A DNA stretch of 64,000 bases from Kudoa neothunni (Eukaryota; Cnidaria), in contig OZ199839.1 in assembly GCA_964304625.1 (NCBI GenBank), forward strand, positions 6,696,001 through 6,760,000, read 5' to 3'. This document shows positions 23,530-35,699 of the stretch, one piece after another. The translations under genes and the position numbers were made by a program. The notes beneath the pieces were generated by a model, which ran no database searches, was not told the DNA's origin, and worked only from the letters and a program-made list of their open reading frames with translations. Every line of letters begins with the position of its first letter. The first letter of the stretch is position 1.

Positions 23530-26500
23530 CAGGAGAGTTGTTCTAAATAATAGAATTCATTTTTTGATCATAAGTATTGAGATGCATTCAGCATAATTAG
23601 ATTTATTTTTATTCAAAAATTAAATCTGTGGATTTAATAATATAAATTTTCTAATTATTACATTATTTTTTTATTTAAATTGAAAAAAGGGATTTTAATC
23701 CGAACGATTAAATAATTTTGCGCGTGTTAAATAAATTGATCAGTTTTACCGATATGCTGTAAGTAAAATTAGTGCCTCTGGAAGATTCAAGCTATCATTA
23801 TGAAATTATAAAGCATTATTTCATTTAAATAGTTTGTTGTCTCTTGTACAATATATTACCAATTTAATCAAACATTGGTCATATTAATTTGCCGTGTGAC
23901 ACAAATACACGATAGTAATTTATTTACTTTGAAAATTTGACACTCAACCTATATTTATCTTATTAACAAATATTTACTACATGATTGTCGCGTGACGTGG
24001 GAAAACTGAGTTATCTATTTTAATCTTAAGAGTTCTTTCGAAAACTTTTAGTTCTTGTGTTTGGACATTGATGGTTTGTCATTTAAATGACTAATGTTCA
24101 GACCAGTCCAGGTAATATCTTTTTAGTATTTCTATCCATAGCTACCGTATTTAATCAGTGAAGACAATATAAAAACATCATTCACATGGTTTTATAGTCT
24201 ACTCCTCCTAAATCCAATATTAAATTATAATAATATTGTATAATTAATGTATTAAACATAAAAACTATGGTATTAATAAATTATTATAAAAACGATAATT
24301 CATATAATAACTGTTTTATCATTTTCGCGCGTAATTCTATTTCTGCTATGTTCAAACGTTAAAGACAATTTTCACGTAGCATAAAGTTTGATCTACTCAT
24401 TAAATATTTGAGGCTTATTAATATCGTCTTCAATTACCATATTTCTTCTTTACAAGCAACTTACATTAATTAATTTTATTTTTAAATGGCCTACTCCCCA
24501 CCCATATAATTTTATATTTTTCTTAAATATATTTACCGGATTCAAATTATAATAATAAATAAAGGGACAATTAATCGTTTGATGTGGAATAAATCTATAT
24601 TATTTCTGATTTTGAGTTTATCAACATTATACTACAGATTTATTTAATCGGGTGGTATAAAAGGCAAATCCATACTCACATTTTTAAGGATTGCCTGCTG
24701 TATTAGCTCAAACAAATTTAATCTCAATGTGTACATTTTTTCTTGCAGTATAAGCCATTGTAGCTTTTTCAACTGGAAAATTTATGCATCAAAATATCAT
24801 ATGTTACATAAAACATAATAATTCTGATTATATTGAATTATTTTTCTCAACGTCTAGTCGCATGGAAACGAGGAGTAATTAGAAAGTTGCATGTTCTACT
24901 AATTTAACTTTGCTTATAAATTGTAACACTTTACAAGGTTTTTATGTATTAAGAAGGAAGTCAAGGATGTGCATATAACATTTGAAACAACCCCTCTCAA
25001 TTGGAAATAATATTTGATAAATTTTTTAAAATGGATTTTCGAGTTTCCAATATTTAAACTGCGATAATTTAATTAATACAAAAATAACTTAGAAGGTGCA
25101 TTTGATTGATTCAATTAATGAATTAAGTATTTTCCTTTTATAAATTAAATTGAAAATGAGTCTGGCGATTAATACATAAATGAGATAATATATTTTATCG
25201 ACAAATTCCAAAATATTAATATTACACGTAAGATTACTTAACCCGAAAATTTTGAATGAGCGTATATAGACGGGATGTGGGTTTGGTTTTCTCATCAAAA
25301 ATGGGGTTCAACTCGAATTTGAGATAGAAAGCGCTGATTTGATGTAACTTTAACGAGTTAATAATTAATGCTATCATTTTAAATTACACTTAGTTCAACC
25401 TTTGGATCTCGTTTTATTTTTTGTGTCTATTTCGATATAATGTCGATCAAGAATTGGTTTAATTTTAAACTAAATAATATGCTGACCATTGAAAGCCATC
25501 AAATCTAAAGGTTATATATAATCACTTGTTGTAGATATATGTGGATCAATTGTCTGATAGCATAATCACAGTTACAAGGACTAATCCTACAACTTGGGAT
25601 TCTATGGTGCTGATTTTTAATACTGCATTTGAACAAGTGCCGGAAAATCTTCAAACAAAATTTGAGGGTGGCGCATTTCATTTTGTGAACACTAGCAATT
25701 CATATCCTGTGGTGAAGATCCCAGGTGTAATAAAAAAATTGTGTGTTGAGGCAACGCTCGCTACAAAAGTTTCTGTGCCTAGCCAAGTTGAAAATGACGA
25801 GATGATCCAGCCGGATAGATTGCATTGTATCTATCTAGTGAGAAACACCAGTCCGGAACTGTCGAAAGTAGATTTTTTTATTTCGATTAGTGTCATATGT
25901 GTTTATTGTAGATGATCAGTTATGATCAACACCTAAAAGATTCATCTGTTTATTCGCAGATGTATTTGAATAGATTTTCTCCTGGTAGTTTGGTTTTGTT
26001 GGAAGTGGGGTTGAGCAAAGAAAGCCATCAGAATGTGTTGCTAGTTAATGAGTTCATATCGCATCTAAGAGTCGCGTTGATTTCAGTAAGACAGAAAACC
26101 ACACACCACACCCCGCCCATTAATCACAATATGCTGGCTCTGCTCACCATTATAAAGCACTTGTCTCCATCCGCCTTTAACGTGATACTATTCAGAACTG
26201 ATGCTGAGGAAAGGGCCGATGGAAACAACTTTGGTGTCTACAACGTTCCTTCGTATGGAGACTTGTGCTATTGTGGGTTGATGGGTTTGTATCCGATTTT
26301 GAAGCAGATTAGGCGAAATAACGATTTGGGGGATTCTTTGTGCGACAATCTACGCAGTGGTACATGGATGTTGGACTACATCGTCAATCGTCTCTCAGTT
26401 CACAATGAAACCAAAATATTATCCAACTGGCTGGCTAATTGTATGAATCTTCTAAAAGAATTACCCCATTATATGTTACCCACTTATTTTGAACGAGTCA

Positions 26501-28456
26501 TAACAATAGTGACCAAAATTTTGAAAAGCGAATTAATCAATAGATCTGAAAAGTATGCTTGGAAATTGATTTTTGATGTGTGTAATTTGTGATGGAATTC
26601 GTTTAGGTTCCTCAAGAACAATCACAAGTTTACAAAAGATATGATTATATATTCGTACGCGGTATACGGATATGAGAAATCGGGACCCCTGCCAACCTAT
26701 TTGCCAGGAGAAAATGATAGCTACGAACATGTGTGCACTTTGGCTGCCGGTTTGCCCTTCTTTGCTAATTCTTGGATGAGAAGTTGGGGACGAGACAATA
26801 TGATTTCCATTCGTGGGTTATTTCTGGTTACTGGTCGGTTCGTCGAAGCCAAGTACCGTCATCCCCACACATTACACATTTTTAGTAGTGGTGACTTAGA
26901 GCACTCATACTGGCTCATGCTGCATGTATGCGTCATGGATTAATTCCAAATTTGTTAGCTGATGGCGGCAGAAGTTGTCGTTACAATTGTCGTGATGCCT
27001 CTTGGTGGTTTTTGTTGGCTATCAAAGACTACTGTACCTTCACCAATGACACCTCCATTCTAAATGAAAAGGTCCGTCTTTTGTACCAATCTGACGATAG
27101 TGAATTCGATGAAAAAGGCTCGAATGTAACATCCGTTAACTATTAATACACTCGTGTTTATAGCTTTTATGGCTGACTTTTGTTACAGGTGACAACATTG
27201 GGCGATGTGATGTATACTATATTGGATCGTCATGTTGGAAAGATCAGCTTCAAAGAGAGAAATGCTGGTGTGCAACTTGATTCGGTCATGACGGATGAAG
27301 GTTTCCATGTGGAATGTGGTATTAACTTCGAAACCGGATTCGTCTATGGAGGAAATAAATATAATTGTGGCACATGGATGGATAAAATGGGATCATCCAA
27401 TACAGCTGGAAATTATGGTGTTCCCGCCACTCCTAGGTAGATTCGATTCGTTTGTTGGATGTGAAACTCCAAATGTAATTATAATAATTTTTGGTGATTA
27501 CTCTTTAGAGATGGCTCTGCCGTAGAGTTGGTCGGGATTTGCTATGCGGTTGTTAATTGGTTGGATCATTTAAAGACTGTCAAAAAATACAACCACGCCT
27601 CCGTTCAAAGTATCAATTACAACATTGAATGGACTTGGAAACAATGGGCAACAACTATAAAACAAAACTTTGAAAAATGTTTCTGGGTGCCGGAAAATAT
27701 TGTCGAGGCTAAGTCAAAATTTCCACACGATGTCGACATCATCAATTCTCTCGGCATGTACAAGGATAGTTATGGTTCCTCGCGCCGATATTCCGACTAT
27801 CAATTAAGACCAAATTTCTTGATTGCTTTAGCTGTGGCTCCCGAGCTTTTCAATGAACAACATGCCTCCATAGCTCTCAACAATGTGATAGATCATCTGG
27901 CTGCTCCCATTGGCATTAAAACTCTTTGTTCTAGGTAAATTTTATTTTATTCATCAGTCAAATAATAATTGTTAAGTGATTGGGAATACGCTGGTTTCTA
28001 TAACAATTCCGATGACACCAACGACTATTCTACTTCCAAAGGATTTTCTTATCATCAAGGGCCAGTATTTCTTTTGATGCTTCTAAAAGCTGAGAAAACG
28101 ATATTTTATGTGATTTATTATAATACTTAGGAATGGGTTTGGCCGGTTGCATTTCTCATACGATCTCTTATTCATTCATTGAAGAAAAATGGATCTAAAT
28201 CTGCGGATTTCAATAAATTTTCTACTCAAATTAAAAGCTATTTAAATAATTGGTTTGAGAGCGAGCAAAAAAATAATTGGGGAGGATTACCGGAACTCAC
28301 CAATCAAAATGGTGAATATTGCAAATTCTCGTGCGACATTCAAGTATTTAGAGTTTATTATTTGTGTGACTAATTTTTTTTCTTTAGAGTTGGAGTGTGG
28401 CGGCTGCTCTTGATGTTTCGAATGCTATCACTTCCTCTAATTTTCAATTATACTAA
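20322..28456 (+). CDS. AGL: Glycogen debranching enzyme (complete, 17 exons, 1594 aa)
   Basis: Bifunctional 4-alpha-glucanotransferase/amylo-1,6-glucosidase that removes glycogen branches in the cytosol. Exons: 20322-20394, 20471-20595, 20667-20821, 20866-21441, 21490-21741, 21806-22658, 23012-23113, 23195-23326, 25535-25867, 25912-26579, 26607-26852, 26900-27125, 27189-27436, 27509-27934, 27977-28064, 28131-28343, 28388-28456. All phases close, giving 4785 nt (human 1532 aa). The GH13-like half has [13 protein letters not shown] (nucleophile Asp571) and IVAELFTNS (acid Glu600), 29 residues apart as in human. The glucosidase half has AAGLPFF...[38 protein letters not shown]...[36 protein letters not shown] and [12 protein letters not shown]. 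Intron 10 is only 27 nt, intron 8 is 2.2 kb. No frame break anywhere. Confidence 0.97.
23327..25534 (+). other. Large AGL intron 8
   Basis: At 2208 bp it is about 30-fold longer than the neighbouring introns. It contains a (TA)n microsatellite at about 23494-23524. No coding region or clear transposon was recognised; an open frame on the minus strand at 25089-25298 has no support. Confidence 0.8.
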
Positions 28457-28780
28457 TACACATAGCTGATATATTTAAAGTTAGATTCTTGTTGTGATTC
28501 ACGGATAGTTTTATTTCTTTTGTGTTTTTTTTGGTTTCCTATCGTCCTGCTGCAAAATACATGTTGTACAATATTAGGATTATCAGTAGTTTATAGTTTG
28601 TTGGAATTTAAAGTAAATTTTGGAGGTTTCGCCTCCGCCTCTAATAAATATGGATTGAAAATTCTTCCTCAACTCTAACGCATTTGGGATGTATTACATC
28701 CCAAACCATGTTTAATATGAGTATAAAATTGTACAACCTTCTCATAGAAAATTAAAATCTACGCTATTCTTCTTTATTTA
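28457..28780. other. AGL 3' flank
   Basis: Non-coding. It contains the palindrome gggatgtattacatccc at about 28687, possibly the worn end of another piggyBac-type element. Confidence 0.4.
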
Positions 28781-29534
28781 TTAAACGTACCACATATCAA
28801 AAACGGCTAAAATAATTCCATCCTCTAACAGGCTTGGGGTGAAAAACACCTCAAAGTTTTTTTGCCTATGTTAACTTGAAAAATTATAAGTAATTAAATG
28901 AGAAACTCATGTAAAGTTCCGCTGACAAATTTCCAAGAAAATCTGCAACTAATATCTCATCTAATCCAATGCGGCATTCTTCGCCGATCCCTCGAAAGTT
29001 TCCGTTAGTATAATATTGATGTTCTCCTATCAGATGGACGGAGAAACATCGATTTTGTCGGATATATCGGGTTTCATTAACTACCAAAAATTTATTATTG
29101 AATTATAATGTTGAAGAATATTTCCTCGGAGATTTTATTTTAATTATGCGCCAATTTAGTTTATGTAAAAAGGAGATTATTTGAGCAAGAAGCTTGTACT
29201 AGCTGGACCATTCTGATTGATAAGTTATGATGAGCGCTTTCAGTGAATTTTTCAATGATATCTACTCCTTTAGTTTTGAGTTAGATAATAACTTAGGTTT
29301 TACACTACTTAGCTCAAGGCCTTATCATTCGTAGAAAATAATCCATGATGATTGAGCCGAACGGATTAATTTTTGTAGTAGATGTAAATATACTCCAAAT
29401 TCTATCGATAGAATCTACAAAAAATTCTCAAGTAAATTCAAAATTATTTTTTGAATAAATTTAAAAAAAGTCTGGTCTGTTTTTCACCCCAGGCCTGTTA
29501 GAGGATGGAATTTTTCCCTAGCTTAGAGGGTTAA
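28781..29534. mobile_element. piggyBac-type MITE (754 bp, TTAA-flanked)
   Basis: TTAA lies at both ends (28781-28784 and 29531-29534). Subterminal inverted repeats, left 28816-28863 and right 29469-29511 read in reverse, share ttccatcctctaacaggc then tggggtgaaaaaca. The right end reads TTAACCCTCTAA. TTAA target sites and C-rich ends with GGGGTxA boxes are typical of piggyBac. The inside holds no transposase; a minus-strand open frame at 28884-29087 matches nothing I know. Left outermost bases are worn. Confidence 0.65.
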
Positions 29535-31000
29535 ATAAAGTGCATCATTATTCAAAGGAAGTGGCTATTGACATTGATCATAATATCCAGGGAGGTATAG
29601 TTTCGACTGTACTGTATTGAATTATTTTTGACCATTAGGAGTGGTATTAATGGGTCAAAAATAATTCAATACAGCAGATTCTAAAAATATAAACTTTATA
29701 GACCAACTATAAATAGGATTCGAGGTGATTAAAAATGGACATCTCGCCAGCTTTGTTTTTTTAATAAAAACTTCTGTGTTAATAGCCAGTTTCCTATTTA
29801 AACTTCTTTTATATCTTAAATATTCCAAGAGAGCATCTCAAATAGAGGGTTTGAAACGCGCATATCGAGAATATTCTATATTTAAAAATCTCTTAAAACC
29901 ATTCCAAAAAAACACAATGCTTTTGAATGAACCTCTAGAAGTGTGTGTGTATTTATCAACAAAATTATAAGTAACATACAACGTTTGATACCCACTACTT
30001 TACAATAGTTCTATTTTGTAGACAACTTTTTATTGGGTAGAATTAACTCGTTTAAAAAAATATTTTTGAAAAAGTAATTCATGATAATTTTTTTTACAAA
30101 TTTTTAATGTAGAGAAGTCAAAATTTTTACTATATCGTTATCTTTAAAATTTAATGTTAAAATTTTAATGACAAAATGATTATAAGAATTTTTACAATTC
30201 AAATAAATTAACCAACAAAATATATAAACTAAATAATATATTTTTTTATTGTTTTATTATCTTAAAAAATTTATAGTCGATTTATATAAACTGCTAGGAA
30301 GGTTAATTTATAATAAGATGCGTAAAAGTTAAAAAAATGATTGACTCATAATTTTTAGACCGAGATACTAATAAAAATTGTTTGTAAGGAATTTAATTAA
30401 CTTAGAAATCAATATGTGAACAATAAAGTGGGGTTTCTTTAGTTTTTGGAAATTCAACGATGATTACACGTGTACCGGCGGTGTTTTATTAATGATATTA
30501 TAACCAAATTAGATGCTGTCAAAAGTAGCCAATTCTTGTTATTGTTAATTTTTTATTTTAATATAATATTCGTGTATGAGTAGACGGAATAACGATGCTC
30601 ATAACTGTAGTTTTTAGATTCCTAATCCTATCTTGTTGCTAAATCTAGAACTCATTCTCTACAATCCTAATAAACATCTGCCTATCAAATTTTCCTCGAC
30701 TTTAAATGTTGGCTTCTACTTCATATAATTTAAAAAAGATATTTTTACACAAAAGGTAAATTTATGAGTAACGAAATCACACAATATTTTGATACTTGGC
30801 CTAGCTCATATAATCCTCAGTATGATCCTCAATAATATTGATTTTAAGGGAAAAACATGTCTATATTAAATTTTTTAAAGAAAATGGATACTTTCGCGAT
30901 AAATGATATTTAGAAGCCACAAGTTTGGACCTTATTTAATTATTTCTTGTTCCCAATAACAAACTGTTAAACAAAAATTAATCAAATTCATTCAAATCCT
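29535..31000. other. Repeat-rich spacer
   Basis: Beyond the dispersed repeat I see no gene. The plus-strand open frame 29725-29970 overlaps the repeat and is hydrophobic and AT-driven. Confidence 0.4.
29558..29760 (+). repeat. Dispersed repeat, copy 1, with palindromic insertion
   Basis: It matches 49985-50180 in reverse orientation (shared gtggctatt, gatcataatatccagg, aggtata, aatacagcagattc, aataggag). This copy carries about 60 extra bases: a perfect 22-bp inverted repeat (29612-29633 and 29653-29674) around a 19-nt loop. The second copy lacks it, as expected if a small hairpin element inserted here or was excised there. Confidence 0.6.
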
Positions 31001-31189
31001 AAAAATTAACCGTATAAACCTACTAAAGTAGGAACTAATTTCACGTAATCCCCTCGGAACCAAGGAAAAAATGCGTCAAACCGGTCACGTCCACTTTACC
31101 GCACCCGCGTGCACAATTACTTCAGAAAAAAATGGTATTTAATAATGATTAAGTTGCGTTTAAAAAGAATAGTTAAATATATATTCATT

Positions 31190-31500
31190 TTAAAAGATAA
31201 TTAAAACTCGAGAAACGTATTAACGGCACAAAAATATTTTTCAACGATCTATGAAATACTCTTCTTGTTGCTATTGGTAGAATAAGGCAGTTTCGTCTAC
31301 ATTGTAAATAAAATTTTCAGAGTATCTTTTAAAAAATGTTCTGATTTGATTGGTCTACTATGAAGTAGTTTCGGGTGTAGCATCAGCAGATTAGCTGATA
31401 AATTTTGATTTTTTAATGTTGGACCTTTTTTTTAAACAACGAAACCCTCCACGAATTACACGCGAAAGTAACTCCTTTTCTTGGGCTAATTAATTTCTCA
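31190..31500 (-). mobile_element. pogo/Tigger transposase remnant 1
   Basis: Read on the minus strand, a stretch around 31270-31320 gives ENFIYNVDETALFYQ, the highly conserved first-Asp block of pogo/Tigger (Tc1-mariner superfamily) DDE transposases (YNxDETxLF). The stretch upstream keeps family-like residues, but frames are interrupted by stops. Only a fragment; ends not found. Confidence 0.6.
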
Positions 31501-34100
31501 TGATGATTATCCTGACGGCGCTTACTACAAACTTTTTGCTTCGTGCCCACTCATTCCACTCATATACATCTCCACAAACAGAATTAAATTTTACTGCATG
31601 CAAATAATTTCTATTTTTCGATTCTAAAAACATTTATAGGTTTTGATTATTTTATTTTTCATCTCTAGGATGCCATTAGGAGTCGAGATAATAGATATTT
31701 TAAAACGTGATACAATTGAAGTTTTTGAGTCATTAGGTTGAAGATTTTCAAACCTTAAAATTTCAAATTTCGTTGTATCCACGGTACTTGTAAAAGACGA
31801 GTGTCCCTAAATGTGTGCCTCTAAGGACACATGTTCGTTATTATTTTTTCCATACGAAATGATGTTTACGGACTTTTTAATAATTTATAATATCTTAAAA
31901 ATTCTTTTTAATTTTGTATACATCCAAGGACTTCAACAGCATTTAGGAAATGCTAATTTTATTGGTGGGTTTACGTTTATAAAACGGATTAAAAGATTTC
32001 GTCAGTATAGTTTAAATCCATTTATCTCTTAGTTATAGTTGGTTGAATTTAACATTTCTCCTTATATGATATAATTAACTGTAAATTTAACAACGCTATA
32101 TATAAATTGGGTGTGTATCCAAATACATCCCTTATACAACAATTTTAATATATTTGACTTGATAAATACACTTTTACCATGTTAACAATGGTTTAAATAA
32201 ACAAAAAAATCCACATTGGCTTAATATACGATTAATTGGTAGTGTATGTTATAGTCATGTTGATTAAAATGATTTGATCTCAGCCTTGTCTCTTTTAGAT
32301 TCATATATCCCCGTTTTGATTTAATCTAATATAATATCGATTAATTTTCATTATTGACTATTTATTTTCAGTTTATAAATCAGTTATACACGAAAGTCTT
32401 TCCTAATGAAGATTGAAATATCTCGAGTTTCACGTGATGCTGTTTTGGGCGGAATGAAGAACTAAATATGTTAATTGCTTTCAAATTATAACGTGATAGG
32501 GGTATTTATTCAAAATTATGAACAGTTTAAGTTAAAAAATTAACATTTTTGAAAAAGATGGGGCACGATAGAAAAAAAGTTTGGAAACACTGGCTTAGAC
32601 TCTATTTAAGCCATCTTATTAAATTGAAGTTTCGAGAATAAAATCCAGTTTAAACTTTCTAATTTTACTATATCACTCTATATAAATTATTTTGGTTGAT
32701 ATTTAAGAGTTAAAAATATGTTAATGGTAATGAATACATTGTGGTTTATATCGGATGAAGGGTGATAATTTGAGCAATAATAATTAGTTTTCGTACATTA
32801 CCTTAGGATTATATAGTTTTTCTATTTGTGATCTCCCTAAAATAATTTTAATTTTAATTTCACTAATTATAGTTTTAAAAAGTACGATAATTTGAAAATT
32901 TTCAAATCTAATCCATTCTATGAGTTAACTGAAAGTACTCATGTATTTTTTTGATAGTTATAAATCCAGAATATTTATGACCCCGGACGAAGCTGGATAG
33001 TTTCAAGCTAGGTTAAATGCTATTTTTGCAACAATTCATGAAAAATATATATCATATATTAGATTTAATTATTTAATTCACGACTACATGTAAAACAGCT
33101 CCACCTACACACTCTCCAATCCAGGTGTTAAGAAGATTAGGAATGATAAACCAAAAGTGATATTTTAAAGTTGAAGTTACCGAATTGACACAAACCATAA
33201 GCAGATTTTTATATTTATACAATCTATTAAATTTATTGCGTAGTTTTTGGAATTTAATTCGATTTCTAACGTTTTCCCACACCGGAAATAATTAGATGGC
33301 GAAAAATGGAAATTTGATTAATGTAAGTTAATTCATTGTTGTTAGCTTTAATATCGACCTAAGTCCTTACTATAAAATTCAATGTGATAATTTCGATTAT
33401 AAAGTTCTAATTTGATCAGCTGATTGATCTTCTAAACCAATAATAAGTAATCAATCTACCGACAGAGTAGTATATTAACATTCTAGGTTTATTTCAATGT
33501 TATATTGTGATTGGTTGTGTGCATTAGGAACAAGACCCTAAATATTTGTGTTCAATAATCTCAATTAGTAATTCCTAATAATTTAGATACAATCGCATAA
33601 ATCCTCGCATAATTAGTGTTCTAACTTTTTAGTATTGATAGTGGGCAGTGGTCGAAAGAAATTTCACCTGCAATATCGTAAAAGTTATGTTTGTTACGTT
33701 GTTAGCTGACCAAATACACAGGTATAATGATTAGTAATGTTTTGTAAAACATTAGTAGTTTATATAGTATAGAAAATTTGATAAATTGACCGAATAATAT
33801 ACCCGATTTACGTTGTGTCTATTTGGTTCGTTAATTGTTGGAAGAATCTTCACAATCAGCTTAAAGTTAAAATAGACTACTTTGGTGATAGTGACTGTTG
33901 CTAACATATTCTAGTGCTATTATTGGATCTATTTGTAAATGAGATATTTGAGTCACAACCTTTAAAATTGTCATCCGAAATGTCCAATACACAATTATCA
34001 CCATGTTTCATTGATAGTTACAATTGTCACCCAATAATAAGGTCTAATAGTCTCCAATGTGATGTCAATAGTAATTGATGTTGTAATTTGATTGATAAAA
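31501..34100. other. Spacer with a degenerate dispersed repeat
   Basis: No gene recognised. 32690-33050 resembles 36520-36790 in order and content (tatatcgga, taatttgag, a short cctcc block, tttaatttta, then gttaactgaaagta), so both are old copies of one repeat about 300 bp long. Confidence 0.4.
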
Positions 34101-34133
34101 ACTCTTTTCACAGGAAAAGGGGTGTACAACCAA

Positions 34134-35691
34134 ATGATAAATTCATCAGAATCAACCCATAAAAACAACAATAATAATAGCAGAAATAGAAATCAAAGAG
34201 TGGAAAAGTCCATGGAAAACTTATCGGAAATACGCGATTTACAAGTTGACGACACAATGGGACCCTCATCGAGGTTTCATGACCATGGACGACAAATTTC
34301 TGATTGCCTAGATCCACCAAATGAGGAAAGACTTGAATTAACTCAAACACTCGATAATACAACTAACAGAAATAATACTGGAAATGGTCATGATGAGTGT
34401 GAGAATGTGGGCACTAGCACTTAAACATTCTGTTTCTATAAATGGAAACTTTGTTGCCAAGTATCAGATTCAGTTGTGATTAAATGTGCTTATTGTAAAG
34501 CGCTCTTCTACCATAAAATGTTCTCCATCCCTTTAAAATAAAGAATGTTTATAGAATACCCTGCCATATGTCTCAAATTCTTTTGGAACCATTACAAATC
34601 ACATCTGCTCCTCGGGCATTTGTACAGGCTGTTCTCCATGGACAACGTTACCAAGAATCGGCTCAACATTCGAAGAGATGCTCTGAATGTTTTCGTTCCT
34701 TCAGTTTGTTTAGTCTAAGCATCATTGCCTCATTTGTGGAAGGGTAGTTCCAAACTATTTGTGACCCCTATTTATAGTGTATATTAAAAATGTAGATATA
34801 CTGTGACCGTTGCTGCCCCCAAGAAACATTACATCAGCATATTGGATAAAAAACCCAAAAGATTATGTTCAGCATGTCTAAGCAACTTGGGAAGACTTGG
34901 TAAGTTCAATTTACTAACTAAATATAACTGATTAATAATATTATTTTTATTTCACTATTAATACATCGAATAAAAAATTTAAAAAAGGGGATTTAACAGT
35001 TTGCAATTTTTAATACTCTCATGAGTTCTAAATAGTTATTGCAAATTTATTTTAGGATTTGACATAAATTATGAAAGTGAAAAAAACGGAATCTTGGCTG
35101 GTAAAAGTATGAAAATTTCTTCAATTCTCTCAAATAAATTAAATAAAATTATGATTGTAGAAGAGTTCGTCAAAAAAGAAGGATATCACATGCCCAGCTC
35201 TTGAAAGCGCGCCTCCTGTTTATAGTACCAATCGTGCTCAACTAGCGAATGGCGGCAACGAACCCCTCCAGATTACATAAGTATACATAATTGTTTCATC
35301 TGTTTGATTATTAAATCATCAAAATTGTTTAAAGAATGCGGATTTATTCCAGATAATATTTACGTCTATGGAAGATATTACAGTGGAGGTTGTGAGCCAG
35401 ATGGACATTACATGACCAACCGTTATGCATTACCTCCAATAATTGCCAGCAATAAAACAAGTTGAAATAATATCATATTTTTGGTTTATATTTGTTAGGA
35501 ATTCGTACAATAAATATTCTCAAAGAAGAATGCAGTTTGGCAATGTTGGGTAAATTTTGTAACGACAAATTCGTTACCAACCTCTACCAGGATACATTAC
35601 ATCTTTAGATAGAGACAATAAAGTAACCTTTATATTGGGTAAATGTCTTGTGATGAAGGTTTACAAAAAAAGTAATGAATCTCAATTATAA
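34134..35691 (+). pseudogene. FYVE zinc-finger protein gene with disrupted frames
   Basis: The first visible exon (to 34396, after an acceptor at 34113) encodes an Asn-rich, polar N-terminus from ATG 34134. The next, 34555-34743 then 34796-34899, encodes a FYVE finger: KRCSECFRSFSLF...KHHCLICGR, intron, IYCDRCCPQETLHQHIG...KPKRLCSACLSNL. All eight zinc-ligand Cys positions are recognisable. FYVE domains bind phosphatidylinositol-3-phosphate on endosomes. To read it through, frame must change once before KHHC and once before KPKRLC, with no room for introns, and later exons (35056-35100, about 35160-35280, 35354-35461, 35500-35549, 35592-35691) do not all join in phase. The downstream segment (YVYGRYYSGGCEP..., KVTFILGKCLVMKVY) is unrecognised. 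Either a decayed gene or a locally poor consensus. Confidence 0.6.
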
Positions 35692-35699
35692 TTATAATC

